13,904 nucleotides of DNA from Candidatus Aenigmatarchaeota archaeon (GCA_016202725.1 JACQOD010000085.1:1-13904); one strand, 5' to 3'. Positions 7,098 through 12,899 are shown, numbered from the stretch's first letter. Made by a program: numbers and translations. The notes: generated by a model from the sequence alone, not told the origin.

Positions 7098-7520
7098 TCA
7101 CGCGACGACCTTCTCCGGCTCCCCTCTAGCGCTAAAGCACCGGGCCCGGTCGAAGTTCAGCCCCCGCTTGACGAGGTTGATGTGGACGTCCTTTGCCCCG
7201 AAGGCCGCGACCAGCCTCTGGGCGGCGTCCTGCGTGTCGAATTCCCTGCAGGAGAAAATGTCGATGAAGACGTAGTTCTGCTCGGGGAACGTGTGGATGC
7301 TGATGTGGCTCTCGGCCAGCATGACGAAGCCGCTGATCCCCGGGGTCTGGGCCCACTTGTCCTTCCACCTGACCACGTAAGGGAGCGTCATGCGCGTCAT
7401 GCCTATCTGTTCGGGCAGGGTGGTGAGCAGGTCGTAGATGAACTGGTAGTCGGTCAATTTCTCAAAATCGCAGTCTCCTGCATCTATGGTCACATGCGGC
7501 CCAAAAGTCGGTTGATCCAT
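7098..7520 (-). CDS. speH: S-adenosylmethionine decarboxylase proenzyme (pyruvoyl-dependent)
   Basis: Removes the carboxyl group of S-adenosylmethionine to supply the aminopropyl donor for spermidine and related polyamines. The 140-residue proenzyme cleaves itself between Glu70 and Ser71 in the motif AESHISIHTFPE; Ser71 becomes the pyruvoyl group. His76 and Cys91 (in FSCREFD) lie at +5 and +20 from the serine, the spacing of Ser63/His68/Cys83 in the Thermotoga maritima enzyme. Length matches the short bacterial/archaeal class. I chose the ATG at 7520; a TTG at 7532 would add four residues. TATA-like sequences lie at 7547-7552 and 7568-7573 on this strand. It is divergent from the aminopeptidase, and no spermidine synthase or arginine decarboxylase gene is in the window. 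Confidence 0.95.
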   Translation of the reverse strand: MDQPTFGPHVTIDAGDCDFEKLTDYQFIYDLLTTLPEQIGMTRMTLPYVVRWKDKWAQTPGISGFVMLAESHISIHTFPEQNYVFIDIFSCREFDTQDAAQRLVAAFGAKDVHINLVKRGLNFDRARCFSARGEPEKVVA

Positions 7521-7665
7521 TTCAGATCTCAAATGCTCTCAATAGAGAAATACTATGGTCTTTGACTAATAAACTTTTCCCCCGGGCAGGGTCCCCGTGG
7601 AGGCCTCTACAGAAGCCCTCCTGGCGCCTTCCAGGTTCCCGGGACCTGGCAAACCCCTTGGCGGA

Positions 7666-7670
7666 TTTAT
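7666..7670 (+). promoter_or_regulatory. TATA-like box, leaderless promoter of the M42 peptidase
   Basis: TTTAT is centred 25 bases before the ATG at 7693, so transcription should begin at or next to the start codon. This argues against the longer GTG start at 7597, whose extra 32 residues are Pro-rich and unlike M42 N-termini. Confidence 0.6.
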
Positions 7671-7692
7671 CCCCCCGCGACCAAGAGAAAGC

Positions 7693-8745
7693 ATGGCACA
7701 GGGAAAGCGCGCGGCGCAAAAGACGGAGGGGGATGTGCTCACCGGCCTGATCTCCTTCTTCGGGGTGAGCGGGAGCGAGAGCGGGGTGCGGAAGTACATC
7801 GAGCAGCAGATCCGTCCCTACGTCGACGAGATCAGCGTGGACCGCATGGGCAACCTGGTCGCTCGCAAGCGGGGAAAAGGCCCGAAGGTCATGCTGGCCG
7901 CCCACATGGACGAGATCGGCCTCATGGTCAAGCGGATGGAGGAGCGGGGCTTCATCTACTGCACGGCCATCGGGGGGATCGACCCCGCGGCCTTCGTGGG
8001 CAACCCTGTCCACCTCGCCGCCCCGAAGGGGAGGATCCACGGCTTTCTCACCACGCACGAGGTCTCCGCCGGGAAGTACATCCAGAAGGTCCCCACCATC
8101 GAGGACATCTTCATCGACACCGGCCTGACCCGCACGCAGCTGCAGCAGCGGGGGGTGGAGATCGGGACCTACGTCCACCTGGAGAGCCACACCTGCTGCG
8201 AGGGGGAGGGCGGCATCGTCCTGGGCAAGGCCCTGGACAACCGGATCGGCTGCTACATCCTCATCGAGCTGGCCAAGGCCCTCCAGCGGCCGAAGGCGGA
8301 CGTCTACTTCGTCTTCACGGTCCAGGAGGAGTTCGGCATGTTCGGGGCCCGGACCTCGGCCTTCCAGCTGGATCCGGACTGGGGGATCGCCGTGGACACC
8401 ACCTACGCCAACGACGTCTTCGCCGATCCCTCGCGCTCGATTGGCAAGGGCCCGGTGATCACCGTCAAGGACGGGGAGTTCATCGCCAACCCCTGCGTGG
8501 TGGGGTGGCTCAAGGCCACGGCCCGCAAGCAGAAGATACCCTTCCAGCTGGAAGCCACCGAGAGCGGGACGACCGATGCGTCCACCATCCAGACGGTCCG
8601 GGGAGGCGTCCCCACGGGCGCCCTCTCCATCGCCGTCAGGAACATCCACACGACATCAGGATTGGCCCGGATGGGCGACATCCGGGATGCGGTCCGCCTG
8701 CTCGCGGCCCTGCTCCGGGACCCCCCGAAGGTCTGCCCGGTGTAG
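7693..8745 (+). CDS. M42-family metallo-aminopeptidase (TET/endoglucanase-like)
   Basis: A 350-residue cytoplasmic dinuclear-metal aminopeptidase of the M42 family, whose members assemble into tetrahedral dodecamers and trim peptides released by the proteasome. Numbered from the ATG at 7693, ligands and catalytic residues are in place: His71 and Asp73 in AAHMDEIGLMV, Asp182 in GKALDNRIG, Glu212 (base) and Glu213 in VQEEFGMFGAR, Asp235 in AVDTTYA and His319 in RNIHTTSG. This numbering nearly coincides with that of Pyrococcus TET peptidases (182, 212, 213, 235), which supports the chosen start. A GTG at 7597 would give 382 residues. Substrate preference (Glu/Asp, neutral or Lys type) cannot be told by eye. 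Divergent from the decarboxylase; TATA-like box at 7666-7670. Confidence 0.95.
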   Translation: MAQGKRAAQKTEGDVLTGLISFFGVSGSESGVRKYIEQQIRPYVDEISVDRMGNLVARKRGKGPKVMLAAHMDEIGLMVKRMEERGFIYCTAIGGIDPAAFVGNPVHLAAPKGRIHGFLTTHEVSAGKYIQKVPTIEDIFIDTGLTRTQLQQRGVEIGTYVHLESHTCCEGEGGIVLGKALDNRIGCYILIELAKALQRPKADVYFVFTVQEEFGMFGARTSAFQLDPDWGIAVDTTYANDVFADPSRSIGKGPVITVKDGEFIANPCVVGWLKATARKQKIPFQLEATESGTTDASTIQTVRGGVPTGALSIAVRNIHTTSGLARMGDIRDAVRLLAALLRDPPKVCPV

Positions 8746-8929
8746 GCCGTGCGGTGGGGGGATCATCTGTAGCGGGCAGAAGGGGCCTTTTCCGGCCTCC
8801 CGCCGGTGTGCGCATCTGCCTTGCCCCTGCCCCCTCGCTGGCTGGGGGCGGCCCCATCAAGAAGTGCGCGGTGCAGGCTGAAACCTTCTTAAGCCTGCCA
8901 CTTTATCATATGTACGATAGGAGGTACTT
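8746..8929 (+). promoter_or_regulatory. Intergenic region with hairpins and the promoter of the SnoaL-like gene
   Basis: After the peptidase stop lies the self-complementary 14-mer GGCCTTTTCCGGCC (8784-8797), also present at 6208-6221, and a GCCCCC/GGGGGC stem near 8829-8850. TATA-like TTCTTAA (8886-8892) predicts a start near 8915, giving a short leader that contains the strong ribosome site GGAGGT at 8920-8925, four bases before the ATG. Confidence 0.45.
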
Positions 8930-9295
8930 ATGGATGTCCAACAGGCAGCGGAAGACCTGGTCCGCCAGGTGCAGGAGGGCAAGGCCATGGCGGCCTTCGA
9001 CCAGTACTACGCAGAGGATGTGGTCATGCAGGAGAACGAGCAGCCCCCCGTGGCGGGGAAGGCTGCCAACCGGGAGCGCGAGCTCCAGTTCTTCGGCGGG
9101 GTGGAGCAGGTGCACGAGATCCGCGCCGTGCGCTCGGCCTGCCAAGGGGACGTCGCCATGACCGAGTGGGTCTTCGACGTGACCTTCAAGGGCGGAGCCA
9201 GGAAGAAGTGGCACCAGGTCGCGGTCCAGCAGTGGAAGGGCGGCAAGGTCGCCAGCGAGAAGTTCTACTACGACACGGGCGCGGCGAAGGCGTAG
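8930..9295 (+). CDS. SnoaL-like (NTF2-fold) protein
   Basis: A 121-residue soluble protein with the layout of SnoaL-like/NTF2-fold small proteins: an N-terminal helix with Q-GKAMAAFDQYYAEDVVMQEN, a loop carrying a small-molecule pocket, and alternating strands ending in W-KGGKVASEKFYYDTG. The family includes isomerases, hydrolases and non-catalytic binders; these motifs do not identify a substrate. The start is well supported by GGAGGT four bases upstream of ATG, one of the few clear ribosome sites in this window. It converges on the channel gene with about 120 bases between them. It stands alone, so no pathway can be assigned. Confidence 0.85.
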   Translation: MDVQQAAEDLVRQVQEGKAMAAFDQYYAEDVVMQENEQPPVAGKAANRERELQFFGGVEQVHEIRAVRSACQGDVAMTEWVFDVTFKGGARKKWHQVAVQQWKGGKVASEKFYYDTGAAKA

Positions 9296-9419
9296 CGCGC
9301 AGGCGCGAGCGTGCGTGGCCCAAGCAATCGTCACCACCAGCGATGAAGGTTGTCCAAGGGGGGATACGTGCCTTGTTCAGGTGCGGGAAGGAGCGACTAT
9401 TGTTCCCGCGACCCGCCCC

Positions 9420-10136
9420 TCACCCGCCTGGCGTGGTCCTCCCCGGGAGCCGGATCAGGCCGGCCAGGCGGGAGACCAGGATGGCCACGTACATGACCCC
9501 GCCCACGGCCTCCAGGATCGAGAGGGTCCTCGCGAGCGAGCTTGCAGGCACAATGTCGCCGAAGCCCGACGTGGTCAGGGTGACGAAGCTGTAGTACAGG
9601 AGATCAGCCCCCGAGAGGACGCCGTCCGGGTTGAGGGCGGCAGCAATGAAGAAGGATCCTGGCCGGACGCTCTCGATGAAGGCGAAACCCGCCCCCCAGG
9701 CGAGGCCCATGAGCAAATAGACCGCCACGGCCCCGTACATCCGGTCCAGGGAGACCTCCCCTTCCCGCAGGACGTGCGACAGCACGGTGATGATGACATA
9801 CGCGTAGAAGGGCACGGCCAGGACCGTGCTGGCGAGCTCCAGCAGGGGCACGCGCACGATGAGGGCGACCCATTCCCCCAGGAGGGCGGGGATGCCGAGG
9901 ATGCAGGCGATCAGGAAGTGCCGGCGATCGGTGGCCACGGCGTACACCCCCGCGAGCACGATGAGGGAGGCGAAGAGCGTCAGGACTCCCGCGGCCGCGC
10001 CCTTCTCGGGGAGGGGGGTGATCACGATCAGCAGGAGGAGGGAGGCCAGCAGGGACTGGGTTCCTCCCTTCCGGATGCGCGACCGGAGCATCCGCAGCCC
10101 GGTCGTGCGGGTACGGGCAAGGAGCCGCTGCACCAT
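9420..10136 (-). CDS. Ion channel, two-pore-helix potassium type, with GFGD filter
   Basis: A 238-residue membrane protein. Predicted segments are about 27-42, 50-68, 73-95, 97-121 and 134-153, then a pore helix and filter at 180-194, and a final segment at 205-224. The filter reads TLTTSGFGDIVP: Thr188-Thr189-Ser190-Gly191-Phe192-Gly193-Asp194, matching the K+ channel signature with Phe for Tyr. The last two segments and pore form the Ion_trans_2 module; the preceding four helices are not a recognisable voltage sensor because the fourth lacks regular arginines. There is no cytoplasmic RCK domain after the last helix. A TATA-like ATTTAA (10160-10165) lies 26-27 bases before the ATG, and GGAAGG also precedes it. 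Divergent from the 40-residue membrane gene. Confidence 0.9.
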   Translation of the reverse strand: MVQRLLARTRTTGLRMLRSRIRKGGTQSLLASLLLLIVITPLPEKGAAAGVLTLFASLIVLAGVYAVATDRRHFLIACILGIPALLGEWVALIVRVPLLELASTVLAVPFYAYVIITVLSHVLREGEVSLDRMYGAVAVYLLMGLAWGAGFAFIESVRPGSFFIAAALNPDGVLSGADLLYYSFVTLTTSGFGDIVPASSLARTLSILEAVGGVMYVAILVSRLAGLIRLPGRTTPGG

Positions 10137-10159
10137 ACCCTTCCTTGGGCGGCGCGGGG

Positions 10160-10211
10160 TTAAATGGGCACGGGGCTGTACGCCAGCCCCGCCGCGCCAG
10201 CGGGGTATTTA
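10160..10211. promoter_or_regulatory. Divergent promoter pair between channel and microprotein genes
   Basis: ATTTAA on the minus strand (10160-10165) serves the channel, and TATTTA on the plus strand (10206-10211) serves the 40-residue gene, each about 26 bases from its ATG. Between them GGGGCTG (10172-10178) pairs with CAGCCCC (10184-10190), a 7-bp inverted repeat that could be an operator for both genes; that role is a guess. Confidence 0.5.
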
Positions 10212-10233
10212 CTTCCCGCCGCCAAAGGGGGGC

Positions 10234-10356
10234 ATGGACCCGCGGAAGTGGCTCGTGTTCCTGGTGATGGCGGCTGGCCTGCTGGCGGTCACCTGGCTCT
10301 TCGTCTGCGAAACCGGCTACCTGCCGGGGTTCGTGTTCCCGTGCGGCTTCCCGTGA
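10234..10356 (+). CDS. 40-residue single-pass membrane microprotein
   Basis: A short frame from ATG 10234 to TGA 10356. The N-terminus MDPRKW is followed by about 17 hydrophobic residues (LVFLVMAAGLLAVTWLF), then a short polar/aromatic tail with two cysteines (VCETGYLPG and FPCGFP). Evidence that it is real is the TATTTA box centred 25.5 bases upstream, the same leaderless spacing as known genes here, and the clean amphipathic layout. It is divergent from the channel and could be a small partner of it, though nothing proves this. A 14-base palindrome (CGCAGGCGCCTGCG, 10361-10374) just after the stop may be its terminator. Confidence 0.55.
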   Translation: MDPRKWLVFLVMAAGLLAVTWLFVCETGYLPGFVFPCGFP

Positions 10357-10536
10357 CGGGCGCAGGCGCCTGCGAGGCGAACCTTAGGCGTGACCGCAAA
10401 ATTAACTGCCTATTTCCTCGAGCTGGCGGCGAAATCCCATTGCGGATAAGCGAATGCCTGCGGATGCGCAATGGCACCATCTCCTCGTGCGAGGTCTTGA
10501 AGACGGTTCACGTTATGCGGTGGTTCGCCCTTATCC
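10357..10536. other. Intergenic segment with one 8-bp hairpin
   Basis: Apart from the palindrome just after the microprotein, CCATTGCG and CGCAATGG (about 10438-10473) form an 8-bp perfect stem with a loop of roughly 20 bases, and CTCGTGCGAG lies near 10493. No promoter or open frame stands out. It lies downstream of genes on both sides and may hold their 3' ends. Confidence 0.35.
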
Positions 10537-10851
10537 TCACTCCCGCACGCACTCCCCGTCCCTGCAGCCCGCGAACCCGTACGCCACGCAGTTATAGGCC
10601 TTCTGGACGCAGGCGTTCCTGGCGCAGGAGAATTCGACCAGGGTGGCCCCGTCCGCGCAGTAGTCCTCCCCCGCTGCGCAGGAACCCCGGACCGCCACGG
10701 TGATCCCCGCGTCAGAATCCTGGCAGAGCCCCGCCGCGCTCTGGGCGGACGGCGCCAGCAGGGCCCCCGCGGTGACTAACAAGCCTAGGGCGAGAAAGGC
10801 CAGGAAGAGGGTGACGGCCGCCTTGTCCTCATGGATCTGATGCTTTCCCAT
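10537..10851 (-). CDS. Exported Cys-rich protein of the CxDSD type
   Basis: A 104-residue protein: charged N-terminus (MGKHQIHEDK), a hydrophobic segment at about 11-32 that is a signal peptide or anchor, then an extracellular Cys-rich module. Cysteines are at 43, 58, 65, 76, 81, 88, 96 and 101: eight, enough for four disulfides. The pattern begins CQDSDAG, followed by DYC and FSC, and ends GC-DGEC, a module often repeated in secreted proteins of DPANN archaea. The start at 10851 is preferred over an earlier in-frame one at 10926 because TATTTG (10875-10880) lies 26-27 bases upstream and because the longer N-terminus is encoded by the U-rich tail of the next gene. No function is known to me; surface binding or adhesion is a guess. 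Confidence 0.8.
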   Translation of the reverse strand: MGKHQIHEDKAAVTLFLAFLALGLLVTAGALLAPSAQSAAGLCQDSDAGITVAVRGSCAAGEDYCADGATLVEFSCARNACVQKAYNCVAYGFAGCRDGECVRE

Positions 10852-10901
10852 ACCACTCCTTGGGGGCGCATCCTCAAATAGCCTGCTCCCGTGGGTAGCG
10901 T

Positions 10902-10930
10902 GAAAGAAAAGAAAAAGAAAGAACAAACCT
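10902..10930 (-). terminator. U-rich terminator after the coiled-coil gene
   Basis: On the minus strand the bases just after the stop at 10933 form a pyrimidine tract rich in T runs (TTTCTTTTTCTTTTCTTTC). U-rich tracts without a strong stem are usual archaeal terminators. It separates the coiled-coil gene from the Cys-rich gene downstream. Confidence 0.55.
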
Positions 10931-10932
10931 CT

Positions 10933-11196
10933 TTAGAACCGGCGCGTGCGCGTTTCCTCGGCGATGCGCCGGGCTTCGAGGGCCTCGCGGCGGGCCTCGG
11001 CGGCGTCGCGCCGGGCATCCGCGGATTCCCGCCGTGCCTCCATGGCTTCCCTGCGGGCTTCCACGACTTCCCGGATCGCGCGCTCCAACCGGTCTTCCCG
11101 GAGTTCCACGCGGCCTTCCCGGACCTCGACTCGTCGATCAGTCTCCCGTCGGTCGGTTTCCCGCCGGCGGTCCTCTTCTCTTCTGCGTTCGGACAT
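10933..11196 (-). CDS. Arg/Glu-rich heptad-repeat coiled-coil protein
   Basis: An 87-residue, highly charged protein. Residues 1-40 are almost wholly Arg, Glu and Asp with few hydrophobics. Residues 46-80 hold five exact seven-residue units: EARREAM, EARRESA, DARRDAA, EARREAL, EARRIAE. In DNA these are 21-bp repeats, prone to unit gain or loss. Ala fills most core positions, giving an alanine-type coiled coil or single alpha-helix with many i-to-i+4 salt bridges. The start is chosen by GGAGGTG eight bases upstream of the ATG at 11196; the longer frame to 11298 lacks such a site. A structural, spacer or nucleic-acid-binding role would fit the charge but is not shown. Confidence 0.72.
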   Translation of the reverse strand: MSERRREEDRRRETDRRETDRRVEVREGRVELREDRLERAIREVVEARREAMEARRESADARRDAAEARREALEARRIAEETRTRRF

Positions 11197-11316
11197 ACGT
11201 TTCACCTCCTTGACAGGTAGAACAGCAGGAAGGGGCAGCCGGGTGCGACCCGCAGGAGAACGCTTTTTTCCAAACAACGCCGCGGTGAGGATGCCCATCG
11301 TGATAAAGATTGCAGT

Positions 11317-11403
11317 GCAGACCCTCTTAAAGCTTCATGGTAAGGCTGTACTATGTTCTCCTGCACAGGCATAGATGAAAATGCTCCGCAGACCCTCTTA
11401 AAG
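11317..11403 (-). repeat. 16-bp direct repeat carrying a TATA-like core, two copies 71 bp apart
   Basis: The same 16 bases (plus strand GCAGACCCTCTTAAAG) occur at 11317-11332 and 11388-11403. Read on the minus strand each begins CTTTAAGAGG, which fits a TATA-like box with identical downstream context. They lie upstream of the coiled-coil gene and could be tandem promoters, or be the direct repeats left by an insertion. Confidence 0.6.
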
Positions 11404-11423
11404 GCCGCGTTTCCGGAAGGGTA

Positions 11424-11495
11424 TCAGTTCCCCGGAACCAGGCGCAAGCGCTGCAGCGTCTCGTAGATGCCCCAGGCTAACATGATGGCCGCAAT
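11424..11495 (-). pseudogene. DUF357 3' fragment, remnant of a second copy
   Basis: The minus-strand frame ending in TGA at 11424 encodes AAIMLAWGIYETLQRLRL-VPGN, which matches the C-terminus of the intact DUF357 protein at 12129-12395 (EAVIYAWGIFETLERLGL...PGN). DNA identity is also visible around GTCTCG and CCCCAGGC. The match stops near 11495, exactly where the AT-rich promoter of the antitoxin begins. Upstream codons in this frame do not look like DUF357. The simplest view is a paralogue whose 5' portion was lost or cut off when the toxin-antitoxin cassette arrived. Confidence 0.65.
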
Positions 11496-11498
11496 GCC

Positions 11499-11504
11499 TA
11501 TAAA
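11499..11504 (+). promoter_or_regulatory. TATA box, leaderless promoter of the antitoxin gene
   Basis: TATAAA, in the phrase CTATAAAAAT, is centred 25.5 bases before the ATG at 11527. It is the best TATA match in the window and sets the antitoxin start at 11527 rather than at the in-frame ATG at 11467, which lies upstream of the promoter inside the DUF357 fragment. Confidence 0.7.
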
Positions 11505-11526
11505 AATATCGGGAAGCAGTATAAGT

Positions 11527-11799
11527 ATGGCATTGTTGGAATCAACATCAAGGATTGTGAAAGACCAGAGCGTCTGCGGCGGCTCGCCCCGAATAGAGGG
11601 AACCCGGATTAGGGTAATGGATGTTGTCGAAAAATATGAGTTTCTTGAGTATTCCCCGAATGAGGTAGCCGAAGCATTCGCCATTTCCCTTGCCCAAGTT
11701 TTTTCGGCGCTTGCCTACTATTATGAGCACCCGGAGGAGATAAAAGAAGAAATGAGAGCGCATGAAGAATTTATAGAGAAGCTCAGGCATGGACAATAA
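11527..11799 (+). CDS. DUF433-family antitoxin
   Basis: A 90-residue protein of the DUF433 family (PF04255), a winged-helix-type DNA-binding antitoxin commonly paired with a PIN-like DUF5615 toxin. The core GGSPRIEGTRIRV (residues 18-30) is the family signature, followed by the helix pair V-EKYEFLEYSPNEVAEAF and a C-terminal helix (HPEEIKEEMRAHEEFIEKL) expected to bind the toxin. The start at 11527 is set by the TATA box. Its stop overlaps the toxin start by 11 bases, so the two are translationally coupled; the antitoxin probably represses the shared promoter. Composition is AT-richer than the flanking genes, consistent with horizontal arrival. Confidence 0.85.
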   Translation: MALLESTSRIVKDQSVCGGSPRIEGTRIRVMDVVEKYEFLEYSPNEVAEAFAISLAQVFSALAYYYEHPEEIKEEMRAHEEFIEKLRHGQ

Positions 11800-12132
11800 G
11801 ATACGGTTTCTAGCTGATGAACATGTGGATGTGCCAGCCGTAAGAAGCCTGAAATTGCGGGGCATGGATATCATATCTGTCGAGGAAGCCGGCTTAAGAA
11901 AATGCCGGACGTCAAGATGCTGGAGTTTGCACGCAAAGAGAGCAGGGATATCGTAACGAGAGACAAGGATTTTCTTCGCCTTGCTGCTCAAGGGGAAAGC
12001 CACGAAGGCATCATTTTCTTGACCCGATCGCTTCGTGCGGGGGATATCATAAGGGAATTGGAGAAGATAGCGCTTCTCTATGAGCCTCAGGATATTGCGC
12101 ATTCGGTTTTTTACATTCCTGCAAAGCGCTAA
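11789..12132 (+). pseudogene. PIN-like (DUF5615) toxin, frameshifted at an A-tract
   Basis: The ATG at 11789 opens a frame reading FLADEHVDVPAVRSL...GMDIISVEEAGLRK, the N-terminal half of a DUF5615 PIN-like nuclease toxin, but it stops at 11956 after unrelated residues. The remainder continues in the -1 frame from about 11899 (VKMLEFARKESRDIVTRDKDF...GIIFLTRS) to TAA at 12132. The switch falls at four As (11899-11902); one more A would restore a protein of about 114 residues, the usual family length. Acidic residues expected in the active site are present on both sides (LADE; TRDKDF). The break could be a real inactivating deletion, a slippage-tolerant or reversible site, or a sequencing error. 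The partner antitoxin is intact. The 3' end overlaps the convergent DUF357 gene by four bases. Confidence 0.85.
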
Positions 12133-12395
12133 TAATTGCCAGGGATCTTCCCCTGCTTTTTGAGCAGCCCCAGCCTCTCCAGGGTCTCGAAAATCCCCCA
12201 GGCGTAGATCACGGCCTCGAAGGCGCGGACCAGGTCCCCCTGCCGGAGGAAGTGCCTGCTGTCCGCGAGGTAGGCCCGGACGTTCACGAGTTGCTCCTCC
12301 ACCCTCCGGTCGGGATGCTTGCCCAGGGGAAGGGCCTCCAGCCGGGTGAGCCACTTCTCGGTCTCCGCCCGGAGGGCGTCCTCAACAGCGGGCAT
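12129..12395 (-). CDS. DUF357-family protein
   Basis: An 88-residue all-helical protein of archaeal family DUF357 (PF04010). Visible parts are a helix with AETEKWLTRLEAL, then NVRAYLADSRHFLRQGDLVRAFEAVIYAWGIFETLERLG, the conserved two-helix core (residues about 40-80). The family has no established function. I chose the ATG at 12395, preceded by GGGAGG; an in-frame ATG at 12452 would add 19 poorly conserved residues. The start overlaps the end of the small upstream frame (stop at 12382) by 14 bases, so the two may be one transcript. A truncated paralogue lies at 11424-11495. Confidence 0.8.
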   Translation of the reverse strand: MPAVEDALRAETEKWLTRLEALPLGKHPDRRVEEQLVNVRAYLADSRHFLRQGDLVRAFEAVIYAWGIFETLERLGLLKKQGKIPGNY

Positions 12396-12594
12396 GGGAA
12401 GGTTCCTCCCGGAGGCGCTCCCGGGCCGCCCCAGGCGGGCCGTTGTCTGCACCCTGTTTCAGGCCGCGCCTGCGCAGGGGTTCGGGGAGCGGCGCGGCCG
12501 CCTCGATGCCGGCCCCGGCGCCGTTGGAGCGACCGCGGACGTGCTCGCTTGCCAGGAAGGCGGCGGCGCGTGCTGGCGTGCCGGAGGGGGCCAT
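12382..12594 (-). CDS. Hypothetical 70-residue protein upstream of DUF357
   Basis: A frame from ATG 12594 to a stop at 12382-12384. The start has GGAGGTG (12600-12606) five bases upstream, and a TATA-like TTTTAT (12616-12621) lies about 25 bases upstream. The product is Ala/Arg/Gly/Pro-rich (APSGTPARAAAFLASEHV near the N-terminus, EPLRRRGLKQG in the middle) with no hydrophobic segment and no family I recognise. It overlaps the DUF357 start by 14 bases, consistent with translational coupling. GC-rich DNA produces such frames by chance, so the translation signals are the main support. It may only serve to lead ribosomes to DUF357. Confidence 0.42.
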   Translation of the reverse strand: MAPSGTPARAAAFLASEHVRGRSNGAGAGIEAAAPLPEPLRRRGLKQGADNGPPGAARERLREEPSHARC

Positions 12595-12595
12595 A

Positions 12596-12899
12596 CCCTC
12601 ACCTCCCCCGGGGGCATAAAAAGCTTCCCCGGCAGGGGGCCGTGTGGAATAATTGGCGGCCGCCACCGGTTGCCAAAAAGGCCGTCAGGCGCACTGAAGG
12701 CCTTGCGGAGTCGCTGGATGGACGGTCTTTGAAGATCGCTATGGGTCGCTGCACCGCACCCCCTTCCTTTTGGTTCGTCTTTTCCGCTCTCCCTATACCC
12801 TGGAGGCCGAGGCCGCACTTCTCCTGCCGGCCGGTCTCGCCAATGGCAACCCACGGCCCCGGCAGGGGGCTTTATTATGCCCCGAACGAAGAAGGATGC
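12596..12899. other. Intergenic region between the DUF357 unit and the Yip1-like gene
   Basis: It holds the minus-strand TATA-like TTTTAT (12616-12621), a stem TTGGC/GCCAA around the palindrome GGCGGCCGCC (about 12653-12675), a TATA-like CTATAC near 12791 on the plus strand, and two copies of CCCCGGCAGGGGGC (12627-12640 and 12857-12870). The second copy ends just before the Yip1-like gene's TATA box, the first just beside the TATA-like box of the opposite unit. No coding frame here is convincing. Confidence 0.45.
12871..12876 (+). promoter_or_regulatory. TATA-like box, leaderless promoter of the Yip1-like gene
   Basis: TTTATT is centred 26-27 bases before the ATG at 12900, giving a leaderless mRNA. 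It rejects the much longer open frame that extends back to 12252, whose upstream residues have no protein-like character. The copy of CCCCGGCAGGGGGC immediately upstream sits where an archaeal BRE or activator site would lie. Confidence 0.6.

Noticed and set aside
7522..8649. 375-residue minus-strand frame opposite the aminopeptidase
   Set aside because: Antisense shadow of a gene with complete M42 active-site motifs.
9315..10163. 282-residue plus-strand frame opposite the channel gene
   Set aside because: Asp/Glu/Gly/His-rich antisense shadow; the minus strand has the filter and membrane helices.
10537..10926. Longer start of the Cys-rich protein with a Phe-rich N-terminus
   Set aside because: The extra residues come from the U-rich terminator of the neighbouring gene, and the TATA-like box at 10875-10880 would lie inside the coding part.
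11548..12354. 268-residue minus-strand frame across the toxin-antitoxin pair
   Set aside because: It is antisense to well-recognised DUF433 and DUF5615 sequence and has no family pattern of its own.
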